From assembly GCA_964540925.1 (NCBI GenBank), contig CAZIOR010000004.1, positions 1 to 38,386 of the forward strand: a DNA stretch of 38,386 bases, given 5' to 3'. Below, in pieces: positions 31,416 to 38,386 of this stretch. The notes below the pieces were generated by a model. That model saw only the letters and a list, made by a program, of their open reading frames with translations, had not been told where the DNA came from and did not search any database. Both the position numbers and the translations under genes were made by a program. The DNA comes from CAZFRF01 sp964540925. Its GTDB lineage: Bacteria > Patescibacteriota > Microgenomatia > Levybacterales > UBA12049. Position 1 is the first letter of the stretch. Every line of letters begins with the position of its first letter.

Positions 31416-32891
31416 TTAGCTATGGGATATTAACATATCTCCTATAGTAAAGTCAAGGAAAGGAGACAACACTAAACCACATTCTCCGCCTTCTTCTACT
31501 TTAGATGTTTGATCTTTACCTTGCCTAATAGAAATAACATGACTTTCGCCAATTATATCTTCACCTCTAATAAGTCTTATTTTATCTCCTTTGGCAACTC
31601 TTCCCTCCATTACTCTTACGCCGCAAACAAAAGTTTTATCGAATGGAAATTTAGCTAAAATTTTAGATACTCCCAAAATTTCTTCTCTTAATGCATCCAA
31701 TTTCCCTTGAACAAATTCAGATATTTCATCAATCATTTCATAGATAATTGTGTAATTTTTAACTAAAACTTTTTCAGTTTTAGCTAACCTTACAATTTCT
31801 GGTTTTAATTTCACGTTAAAACCTAAAACAATTGCACCGATAGACTTAGCAAATAATATATCTGATACTTCAACGTCACCAGTTTTTTTAACTACAAATT
31901 TTACTTTCTCTGGAATAGAGTTGGTAATTGCTTCTAATGATCCCTCAGAGTCAGCACATAAAACTACTGCCAAAACATTTTCATCAATATTATCAAAAGG
32001 ATTTACTGGATTTTTGGATACTTCTTCTTTGTATTCTAAGTTTTGCACTTCGCCTTTAGTGTGAGTTATTACACTGCCAACCGTAGGAACAGATTCAAAA
32101 CCTAATACTTCAACTCCTTGACCAACGCTCGCACTAAGAACTGGTTTTCCTAAATAATCAAGCATGCTTCTAACTTTTCCCTTTGCTCCGGAATCAGCGA
32201 AAATTTCTTCTTTAACATTTAAGACACCATTTTTTACAATTAAGGTTGCCCTAGGACCAGAGTTTTTGTCTAACTTTGATTCAATAACAATTCCCATAAA
32301 GCTGCCAGTTGCTGTAAAAGGATAGAAATTGGCTTCTTTTTTCATTTCATAGACTAAAAGTATTAAATCTAAAAGTTCTTTAATATTAGTATTTGTTTTT
32401 GCTGAAACTTCAATAAAGGGAACATCTCCACCATAATTTTCCAGCATTACTTCCTCCCTTAAAAGCTGTTGAATAGCTTTATCAACTAATTTCTGAGGAT
32501 CATCGGATTTAGTAAAAACAACAATAAAAGGGATCTTAGAATTTTTTAAAAGGCCAATGCTTTCCTTAGTTTGTGGCATAACTCCATCAACACTTGAGAC
32601 TACTAAAAGAGCAATATCCGCAGCCTGAACTCCTCTACCACGCATCTGGAAAAAGGCTTCATGACCTGGGGTATCAATAAAAGTTATATTTTCTTTTTTA
32701 CCGTTATATTCAACTTCAACTGAGGAAGCGCCAATTTTTTGAGTGATTCCACCATGCTCTCTGGCAGCAACAGCTGTATTTCTGATTGCATCTAAAAGGG
32801 AGGTCTTACCGTGGTCAACATGACCCAAAACCGCAACTACTGGCGGATAGAAGTTTTTGTCACTATTAATGTCATTTGTCTTTGTGTCCAT
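31416..32891 (-). CDS. infB: Translation initiation factor IF-2, short form
   Basis: 491 aa versus over 700 in most bacteria: the N-terminal extension is almost absent and the protein begins close to the G domain. GTPase motifs are GHVDHGKT (23-30), GGITQKIGA, DTPGHEAF, FTKSD (usually NKxD; the Asn is Thr here) and SAK. Domains II, III and the C-terminal fMet-tRNA-binding domain follow (RVMEGRVAKGDKIRLIRG). It lies 51 bp after nusA with no clear promoter or strong ribosome-binding site, and 5 bp before the DHH-like gene. Confidence 0.97.
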   Translation of the reverse strand: MDTKTNDINSDKNFYPPVVAVLGHVDHGKTSLLDAIRNTAVAAREHGGITQKIGASSVEVEYNGKKENITFIDTPGHEAFFQMRGRGVQAADIALLVVSSVDGVMPQTKESIGLLKNSKIPFIVVFTKSDDPQKLVDKAIQQLLREEVMLENYGGDVPFIEVSAKTNTNIKELLDLILLVYEMKKEANFYPFTATGSFMGIVIESKLDKNSGPRATLIVKNGVLNVKEEIFADSGAKGKVRSMLDYLGKPVLSASVGQGVEVLGFESVPTVGSVITHTKGEVQNLEYKEEVSKNPVNPFDNIDENVLAVVLCADSEGSLEAITNSIPEKVKFVVKKTGDVEVSDILFAKSIGAIVLGFNVKLKPEIVRLAKTEKVLVKNYTIIYEMIDEISEFVQGKLDALREEILGVSKILAKFPFDKTFVCGVRVMEGRVAKGDKIRLIRGEDIIGESHVISIRQGKDQTSKVEEGGECGLVLSPFLDFTIGDMLISHS

Positions 32892-32942
32892 ATTAAATTA
32901 ACCATTTTCGACAAGTTATTATGTAAAGAATAATTTCTCATA

Positions 32943-34133
32943 TTACTTTTGCTCATCGGTCTTGTCGGATTCTTCAACTTTTACTTCTTCTTGAGCTTGT
33001 TCTAAATTTTCAGCTTCAACAACTGCTTCAACTGCAGCTTCTGTTTCTTCTGGTGCAGCTTCAGCTTCAGATTTAACTTCTGGCTCAGTAACAGCTGGCT
33101 CAGTAACTTCTGAAGCTACTTCAGCTGTTTTTTCTTCTTTTACTTCTTCCTTTGGTTCTTTGACAACCTCTATTTTAGGTGCATTTGGATCTTCTTCAAT
33201 TTCAATTCTATATCCAGTTAATTTTGATGCAAGTCTAACATTTTGACCATCTTTACCAATTGCTAAAGAAAGTTCTTGTGGAGCAACATATACCTTAGCT
33301 AGTTTTTCATCTTCATTTACTTCTACTCTTAACTCCTTAGCAGGAGATAATGCTTGAGCTATATAGCTTTGAGAATTTTCTTGCCATTGAATAATATCAA
33401 TTTTTTCTAAACCATTAAATTCAGCAATAATAGCTTGAACTCTAACTCCTTTTTGACCAACGCAACTTCCAACTGGATCAATACCAGATTGATTTGAATA
33501 AACTGCGATCTTACTTCTGTTTCCTGCCTCTCTTTCAATAGCTTTAATTTCAACTGCTCCTTGAGCAACTTCTGGAACCTCTCTTTTAAAGAGTCCTTCT
33601 AAAAGTCCTTTATGAGACCTAGAGACAACAACTTCTTCTCCTCTTAATCCTTCTTTAATTTCTACAACATAAAAAGTTAATCTTTGATTTAAATGATATT
33701 TTTCATTAGAAATTTGCTCCATTGGAGGCATAATAGCTTCAGTTTTACCAATATCAACTATTACATTTGGTCCTGCAAATCTTAAAACCATTCCATTAAC
33801 AACGGTTCCAATTTTAAGTCTAAAATCTGAGATAACAGCTTCTTTTTCTTTTTCTCTAATTTTTTGCAAAATTACTTGCTTTGCGGTTTGAGCTGCAATT
33901 CTTCCAAAGCCTGGAGGCGTTACGTCAACATCATTGTGGAAAATCTTAGCTTCACCAGTATTAGAATTAAGTTCTGCTCTAAATTCTTCAAGTTCTGCTT
34001 CTGGATGATCTTTTCTATATGCGGCTAAGATTGCATTTTGAACTGTTTCCAAAACAACCACTGGATCTAGGCCTCTTTCATTTGAGACCTGATTTAAAGC
34101 TAGTGCAAATTCACTTCTTTGTATTGCTGGCAT
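32943..34133 (-). CDS. nusA: Transcription termination/antitermination factor NusA
   Basis: 396 aa from MPAIQRSEFALALNQ. N-terminal RNA-polymerase-binding domain, S1 domain (GTVVNGMVLRFAGPNVIVDIGKTEA), two KH domains (DPVGSCVGQKGVRVQAI; LSLAIGKDGQNVRLASKLTGYRI) and an acidic Glu/Ala-rich tail of about 90 residues. A Met 13 codons further upstream (34172) is rejected because it lies upstream of a TGATATACT promoter whose start would fall 3 nt before the chosen ATG, and because NusA proteins begin with this helix. First gene of nusA-infB-DHH. Confidence 0.97.
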   Translation of the reverse strand: MPAIQRSEFALALNQVSNERGLDPVVVLETVQNAILAAYRKDHPEAELEEFRAELNSNTGEAKIFHNDVDVTPPGFGRIAAQTAKQVILQKIREKEKEAVISDFRLKIGTVVNGMVLRFAGPNVIVDIGKTEAIMPPMEQISNEKYHLNQRLTFYVVEIKEGLRGEEVVVSRSHKGLLEGLFKREVPEVAQGAVEIKAIEREAGNRSKIAVYSNQSGIDPVGSCVGQKGVRVQAIIAEFNGLEKIDIIQWQENSQSYIAQALSPAKELRVEVNEDEKLAKVYVAPQELSLAIGKDGQNVRLASKLTGYRIEIEEDPNAPKIEVVKEPKEEVKEEKTAEVASEVTEPAVTEPEVKSEAEAAPEETEAAVEAVVEAENLEQAQEEVKVEESDKTDEQK

Positions 34134-34143
34134 AATGGAGACA

Positions 34144-34172
34144 AGTATATCATTTTCTGAGGCTCGCTTCAA
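34144..34172 (-). promoter_or_regulatory. Near-leaderless promoter of nusA
   Basis: TTGAAG (34172-34167), 17-nt spacer ending TGA, TATACT (34149-34144), 10 nt to the ATG at 34133. Predicted leader about 3 nt. Confidence 0.7.
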
Positions 34173-34182
34173 GAAGCTAAGT

Positions 34183-36543
34183 TTAAATTTCTATCTCACC
34201 ACTTGGATTTAAATGTAAAATTAACGTACTTCCTCTATTTATCTCATTACTAAGCAATTTTCTTGCGATTAAATCTTCTAGATTATCTTGAATAAATCTT
34301 TTAAGAGGTCTTGCGCCAAATTCTTTATCAAATCCCTCGTTAACAATTTTGGCGATTACATCTTGAGAGTAAGAAACCTTTACGTCTTTTTCCATTAATG
34401 TTTTAGAAAAATCAGCTAACATTAATTTAACAATTTGCTCTACTTCACTCAAAACAAGAGGCGTAAAGACAACAATATCATCGAACCTATTTAAAAGTTC
34501 TGGCTTAAACAAAGAATTAGTCTGTAAATATTCAAGTAGGGTTTGCTTAAACTTTTTGTTTTCCGCTTTACCAGCCTCAACACTTTCCCGAATATACTCT
34601 GATCCTGCATTAGATGTTGCAATGATTATAGAATTTACAAAAGAAACAGTTTTACCTTTTGCATCTGTTAATCTTCCTTCATCAAAAACCTGCAAGAATA
34701 AATCTAGAATTTTTTGATCAGCTTTTTCAAACTCATCAAGTAAAATTAATGAATATGGATTATCAAAAACTGCTTCTGTAAGTAGACCTTTCTCTTGGTT
34801 CTCAGTTGAACCAATCAATTTCTTAATTCCATCTTCACCAACAAATTCACTCATATCGAATCTAATTAAACGAGAACTATTACCAAAATATATATCAGCC
34901 AAAGCTTTTGCTGTTTGAGTCTTACCTACACCTGTTGGACCTAAAAAGAGAAATGAAATTGGTTTTTCTCCATTATTTATTCCTGCTCTAATTCTTCTAA
35001 TTGCCTCTGAAATTGCCACAATTGCATAATTTTGACCAATAACTTTTTTGTGAAGTTCTGATTCTAAATTCAAAAGCAAATCTTTTTCTACTTTCTTGGG
35101 CTCACCAACATCAACTCTAACTACTTTTTTAATTTGCTCCAAAACATCTTGCTCTTCTACTATTGCCTTGCCTACTAGATTAACTGAATTTGCACTATCT
35201 TCTAAAAGCGCAACACTTGATCCTGGCATAACCTTATCTTTTGCATAGTTTTGACCATAATTTGCAGCTGTTAAGACTGCTTTATATGACAAAAATACGT
35301 TATATCTATCTTCTACTTCAAATGATTTATCAAAAAGCATAAGTAAAACTTCATCTCTAGTTGGCTCTTTAAACTCTACAACTGCAAATGAATCCATTAA
35401 GCTTTTCATTGGCTCAACAGATTTTTTAAATTCTTCTCTATTTACTGAAGCAATGATTTTTACTTTTCCCAAGGAAAGATAGGGAATTAAAACTCCGGAA
35501 ATATCTAAATTAAACACCTTGCTACCTAAAATATTTTGAAACTCTGGAATATACACAATTACATTTCCACTATGCGAGAGCTCTTCTAAAGTAGCACTTA
35601 ACCTTTCCTCAAGCTCTCCTTGAGTATTTGCACCAGCCATAAGCTCATCAACCATTAATTCAAATATTCTTTGATGATATAGATTCCCTTTTAGATACCC
35701 CATGTAGCTTTCAATTGCTAATTTCCCAACTATTGCTTCTTTACCACTACCTGTATCGCCAACTAACAAAACACTACTATTTTTATGAAGTCCTTCAACT
35801 ATTTGTTGATATTCATTTTGTCTTAATACTGGTTCTTTTTTAATTTTCAAAAAGTCTCTAGTTAAGTCAGTCATATATTTTTGTGTTTCCAAAGTCCAAC
35901 CATATACCCAATCTTCTGCAATTCCCTCTCCTGCAAAAACAAATTCTCTGTTTTTTGCCATTTCTTCCTTGGGATAAGCATTCGATGTCCAAAGTAAAAT
36001 ATTAATTAAGTCTGCTTCTTTTAATTTTTTAGAGAAAAGGAATTCTGAAGTTTTTTCGGTAATGAGTAAATATGCAGCAAATAAATCCATGGTTGTTACA
36101 TATCTACCATTAACTTGCTTTGCAATTTCAAATGCTTTCTTAACTAACTCTTCTCGATTAAAATCTAAAACTTGTATTTCATTTGGGTCTGTATCCATTT
36201 TGTAAACCATAAAAACAACTTGATTTAGATTTAGAAGTTCTTTGATAAAATGTGAAGAATTTTTATTAGCTGCAAGTATACTCAATGCGTCAAGACTAAA
36301 ACTATCTAGAAAATCCCCAGTATTTTCACTTACCTCTTTTTGCGGAAGTAGCTTAACTACTTTTTGCGTAAAGAAAACTTCAAGCATTAGAAAAAGAGAG
36401 AATGGAATAATAAAGATGTTTGGATAAATACGTAAAACTAGACCAAAAACTACTGGGGTTAATAAAAATAGAAATATAAAAATTCTAATTATCCTAAAAG
36501 TTACACTGTTATAGTGAAAATAAAAATTTGCAAAATCTTTCAT
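34183..36543 (-). CDS. Membrane-anchored ClpB/ClpC-like AAA+ protein with degenerate pore loops
   Basis: 786 aa. Two membrane helices at the N-terminus (about 17-38 and 42-58), a Clp_N-like helical region (about 78-190), then two AAA domains. NBD1 is degenerate: Walker A GDTGSGKE (262-269, Thr/Ser replaced by Glu) and Walker B VIVYIPE (Asp replaced by Pro). NBD2 has intact Walker A GPTGVGKT (535-542), Walker B LILLDE, sensor ATSNAG, arginine finger R686 and sensor 2 GARPLKR. Both pore loops have lost their tyrosine: GAKYRGE is GANTQGE (304-310), and the GYVG loop is replaced by STENQEKG. No ClpP-binding loop (IGF/VGF type) and no coiled-coil M domain are seen. It is coupled to the upstream membrane gene by an ATGA overlap. 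Confidence 0.85.
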   Translation of the reverse strand: MKDFANFYFHYNSVTFRIIRIFIFLFLLTPVVFGLVLRIYPNIFIIPFSLFLMLEVFFTQKVVKLLPQKEVSENTGDFLDSFSLDALSILAANKNSSHFIKELLNLNQVVFMVYKMDTDPNEIQVLDFNREELVKKAFEIAKQVNGRYVTTMDLFAAYLLITEKTSEFLFSKKLKEADLINILLWTSNAYPKEEMAKNREFVFAGEGIAEDWVYGWTLETQKYMTDLTRDFLKIKKEPVLRQNEYQQIVEGLHKNSSVLLVGDTGSGKEAIVGKLAIESYMGYLKGNLYHQRIFELMVDELMAGANTQGELEERLSATLEELSHSGNVIVYIPEFQNILGSKVFNLDISGVLIPYLSLGKVKIIASVNREEFKKSVEPMKSLMDSFAVVEFKEPTRDEVLLMLFDKSFEVEDRYNVFLSYKAVLTAANYGQNYAKDKVMPGSSVALLEDSANSVNLVGKAIVEEQDVLEQIKKVVRVDVGEPKKVEKDLLLNLESELHKKVIGQNYAIVAISEAIRRIRAGINNGEKPISFLFLGPTGVGKTQTAKALADIYFGNSSRLIRFDMSEFVGEDGIKKLIGSTENQEKGLLTEAVFDNPYSLILLDEFEKADQKILDLFLQVFDEGRLTDAKGKTVSFVNSIIIATSNAGSEYIRESVEAGKAENKKFKQTLLEYLQTNSLFKPELLNRFDDIVVFTPLVLSEVEQIVKLMLADFSKTLMEKDVKVSYSQDVIAKIVNEGFDKEFGARPLKRFIQDNLEDLIARKLLSNEINRGSTLILHLNPSGEIEI

Positions 36544-36983
36544 ATTCTTATAAATGGCAAATAAAATGTTAGGAATGGCCAGGTTAAAAAGAGAACAAAA
36601 ATTATAATTTCAGTTAAAAGTAAAAATGCAAAAATAAATAAATCTGCCAGAATAAATAAGCTTTTAATAGTAATTCCCATAAAAATAGAGAATCTAATTA
36701 AGCCTTTGCGATATTCATTTTTCCAAGGCTTAAAAAAAGTCTTAAGCATTAATGGAAGCGAAAATGCGTTAAAAAAAGACTTATTTAAATTATTAAAAAA
36801 TTTTAGGAGTCGAATAGGAGCTTCTAAATACCAAAATTTAACTAGGTAAACGGGCAGTTTCCACATANNNNNNNNNNNNNNNNNNNNNNNNNNNNNNNNN
36901 NNNNNNNNNNNNNNNNNNNNNNNNNNNNNNNNNNNNNNNNNNNNNNNNNNNNNNNNNNNNNNNNNNNTTGAACTTCGTGCCAT
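36540..36983 (-). CDS. Membrane protein partner of the Clp-like ATPase (interrupted by an N gap)
   Basis: Starts MARSS, then 100 N, then a segment rich in aromatic and basic residues (WKLPVYLVKFWYLEAPIRLLKFFNN) and two or three membrane helices near the C-terminus (IRFSIFMGITIKSLFILADLFIFAFLLLTE and IIIFVLFLTWPFLTFYLP). No family recognised. Its TGA overlaps the ATG of the Clp-like gene (ATGA), implying linked translation and a possible complex in the membrane. The true length is unknown because of the gap. Confidence 0.6.
   Translation of the reverse strand: MARSSXXXXXXXXXXXXXXXXXXXXXXXXXXXXXXXXXXMWKLPVYLVKFWYLEAPIRLLKFFNNLNKSFFNAFSLPLMLKTFFKPWKNEYRKGLIRFSIFMGITIKSLFILADLFIFAFLLLTEIIIFVLFLTWPFLTFYLPFIRI
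36868..36967. other. 100-N scaffold gap in the membrane protein gene
   Basis: Exactly 100 N, same length as the other two gaps. It leaves only five N-terminal codons before the gap, so whether MARSS and the downstream part are one gene depends on the missing sequence. Confidence 0.95.
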
Positions 36984-36989
36984 AACTTA

Positions 36990-37017
36990 TTTAGACATAT
37001 TATTTATTGGTTGTCAA
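36990..37017 (-). promoter_or_regulatory. Candidate leaderless promoter of the membrane protein/Clp operon
   Basis: TTGACA (37017-37012), 16-nt spacer, TCTAAA (36995-36990), TAAGTT, ATG at 36983. Perfect -35; the -10 matches 4 of 6. Confidence 0.55.
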
Positions 37018-37023
37018 ATTTAA

Positions 37024-37449
37024 TTAATTTCCTGTAAATCTGGCATAAATAATAATTACAAATCCAACTGTAAGCACAGATAAACCTACGCCTTCAGTAA
37101 AACTCACTTTTTCTTTAAACACAAAATAACTTATCACCGTTGATAATAAGATTGTACCTCCATAAACTATTGGCGTTACTATACCAACTTTATTCTCTGC
37201 AAAACTTTTATTTAAGAAAAGACTAAATAAAGCAACAAAAATACCAGCAACTATGGCTGCAAAAATTCCCAATCTTTGATTTCCTACTCCTGATTTAGTA
37301 AGTATAGGTACAGCTAAAATAACGGGCAAAACAGTTGAGACTAAATTAACAATTGCCGCAACAAAAACTGAATTCATTAATCTTGCTGCAAATGTGCTAA
37401 CGATAACCACGCCTGTGTAAAAAATTAATGCGAGGAATATATAAATCAT
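37024..37449 (-). CDS. Half-size EamA/DMT-type membrane protein
   Basis: 141 aa from MIYIFLALIFYTG. Five membrane helices (about residues 2-22, 27-50, 62-82, 90-112 and 120-137). The end, PIVYGGTILLSTVISYFVFKEKVS...GLSVLTVGFVIIIYA, is typical of one EamA repeat, half of the usual ten-helix drug/metabolite transporter, so it would have to dimerise. The substrate is unknown. A Met eight codons upstream (37473) overlaps dnaJ; the 37449 start is preferred because TATAAT lies exactly 6 nt before it. Confidence 0.75.
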   Translation of the reverse strand: MIYIFLALIFYTGVVIVSTFAARLMNSVFVAAIVNLVSTVLPVILAVPILTKSGVGNQRLGIFAAIVAGIFVALFSLFLNKSFAENKVGIVTPIVYGGTILLSTVISYFVFKEKVSFTEGVGLSVLTVGFVIIIYARFTGN

Positions 37450-37455
37450 TAATAG

Positions 37456-37461
37456 ATTATA
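37456..37461 (-). promoter_or_regulatory. Leaderless -10 of the EamA-like gene
   Basis: TATAAT (37461-37456), CTATTA, ATG at 37449. It lies directly after the dnaJ stop (37464-37466). No -35 seen. Confidence 0.6.
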
Positions 37462-37463
37462 TA

Positions 37464-38354
37464 TTAAAACCAAGAAGATTTTTTAGGTTCTCCATCAAAT
37501 TCTTTCAATAATTCTTTTTGTTTACCAGTTAAATTTTTAGGAACACTTACTTTTATTCTGACATAATGGTCTCCAAAACCACTTCCTCTTAACATTTTTA
37601 CACCTTTTCCTCTAAGTCTTATTAAGGCATCGGGCTGAGTTCCTGCTGGAATTTTAATTTTTACACTTCCCTGAACTGTTTCAATTTCAACTTCAGTTCC
37701 TAATGCTGCTTTAGCAAATGAAAGCTCCTCATTGGCAACAATATCATAACCTTCACGCTTAAACTTTGAATGTCCACTAACCTGCAAAATTACCTCAGAA
37801 TCTCCAAACCTAATTCTTGAACCATCATCAACTCCGGCTGGAATTTTGATTGTTTGGGTTTTACCATCTAAACTTACCTTTTTAGTTGTGCCTTTAACAG
37901 CATCCATAAAATCAATATTTAATGCATAAGTTGGTCTTTGCCTTGCTCTTTGCCCTCCAAATGGGTTGGCACCACCAAAAAATTGTTCAAAAATATCAAA
38001 TGGATCAGAAAAACCACCAAAATCAAAACCTCCACCATTAGAAGTGTAAGTATATGTAAATGGACCTTGTTGTCCGCCAAAGCCTCCAAATCCACCACCA
38101 AATGGACCACCCGCACCTGGACCACCCTGTTCAAAAGCGGCTTCACCAAACTGATCATAGGTTTTTCTTTTTTGAGCATCAGATAAAACCTCATAAGCTT
38201 TGGTTACTTCTTTAAATTTATCTTCAGCGGCTTTGTCTCCCTTATTTCTATCTGGATGGTATTGTAAAGCTAGTTTTCGATAAGCTTTTTTAATTTCTGT
38301 ATCACTAGCTCCTTTTGCTACTCCTAAAATTGAATAATAATCTTTATTTGCCAT
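37464..38354 (-). CDS. dnaJ: DnaJ-family co-chaperone without zinc finger (type II)
   Basis: 296 aa. J domain with HPD at residues 33-35, a Gly/Phe-rich region with GGFGGFGG and DPFDIFEQFFGG, then the two beta-barrel client-binding domains (NIDFMDAVKGTTKKV; KIPAGVDDGSRIRF; LRGKGVKML; DHYVRIKVSVPKNL) and a C-terminal dimer segment. The Cys-rich zinc domain (CxxCxGxG repeats) of classical DnaJ is absent, so it is CbpA/DnaJB1-like. It stimulates DnaK ATPase; dnaK is not in the window. Start supported by TATAAT 6 nt upstream. Confidence 0.92.
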   Translation of the reverse strand: MANKDYYSILGVAKGASDTEIKKAYRKLALQYHPDRNKGDKAAEDKFKEVTKAYEVLSDAQKRKTYDQFGEAAFEQGGPGAGGPFGGGFGGFGGQQGPFTYTYTSNGGGFDFGGFSDPFDIFEQFFGGANPFGGQRARQRPTYALNIDFMDAVKGTTKKVSLDGKTQTIKIPAGVDDGSRIRFGDSEVILQVSGHSKFKREGYDIVANEELSFAKAALGTEVEIETVQGSVKIKIPAGTQPDALIRLRGKGVKMLRGSGFGDHYVRIKVSVPKNLTGKQKELLKEFDGEPKKSSWF

Positions 38355-38360
38355 AGGTTA

Positions 38361-38366
38361 ATTATA
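38361..38366 (-). promoter_or_regulatory. Leaderless -10 of dnaJ
   Basis: TATAAT (38366-38361), TAACCT, ATG at 38354. The expected -35 falls at or beyond the window end. Confidence 0.65.
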
Positions 38367-38386
38367 AATTATTTTACTGTTACGCT

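Noticed and set aside
34134..34172. Upstream Met extending nusA by 13 codons
   Set aside because: It lies upstream of the TGATATACT promoter, and the NusA N-domain begins at the later Met.
1..38386. CRISPR arrays, tRNA/rRNA genes, insertion sequences, prophage
   Set aside because: No direct-repeat arrays, cloverleaf-sized non-coding gaps, transposase motifs or phage structural genes were seen; the Baseplate_J-like domain belongs to a cellular membrane protein.

Overview
The window is AT-rich and almost fully coding, with very short gaps between genes. Several features point to a reduced bacterium of the Candidate Phyla Radiation (Patescibacteria, possibly the Microgenomates side): small or trimmed versions of core proteins (a 491-aa IF2, an alanyl-tRNA synthetase without C-Ala, a Lon ATPase without its protease), a 771-aa membrane protein joining an actin-like and a Baseplate_J-like region, and an AMP-phosphorylase-type enzyme. 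TGA is used as a stop codon (for example at 22192, 36540 and 20619), so this is not a UGA=Gly lineage. The phylum placement is inference from gene content. Three runs of exactly 100 N interrupt fusA, rpoC and a membrane protein gene; they look like scaffold gaps of arbitrary length.

Layout. 1-1602: the tail of an unknown gene, a MazG-like hydrolase, a DUF378 membrane protein and an anchored exported protein with an SdrD-B-like segment. 1603-11463 (minus strand): rpoB-rpoC-rpsL-rpsG-fusA, from a strong promoter followed by a terminator-like hairpin in the rpoB leader. 11473-14277: an accessory patch of unknown genes, including a lipoprotein and a conserved 167-aa family. 14360-21575 (plus): a tight six-gene operon alaS / actin-like-TM-Baseplate_J protein / sortase / 44-aa small ORF / AMP phosphorylase / mltG. 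21578-38366 (minus): dnaJ, half-EamA protein, membrane protein + membrane Clp ATPase, nusA-infB-degenerate DHH protein, rpsO-pnp, Lon-type AAA ATPase-RNase J, ftsK-rodZ, and a two-gene small membrane operon.

The strongest new pattern is promoter grammar. At 13 transcription-unit starts a -10 hexamer (often exact TATAAT, often with a TGn extension) stands upstream of the ATG; in 10 cases the gap is exactly 6 nt, in the others 7, 9 and 10 nt. Transcription would start on or within a few bases of the A of the ATG, so leaderless mRNA seems to be the default here. By contrast rpoB, rpsO and the DUF378 gene have real leaders, and several genes inside operons (rpoC, rpsG, fusA) have clear Shine-Dalgarno sites.

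Other candidates for unusual biology: a membrane-anchored two-domain Clp ATPase that has lost the aromatic pore-loop residues of both AAA domains; a protease-less Lon AAA+ module one base from the RNase J gene and next to pnp; a DHH-family protein in the usual nrnA position with its catalytic motifs erased; and an RNA polymerase with a non-canonical trigger-helix sequence and a substituted rifampicin pocket.
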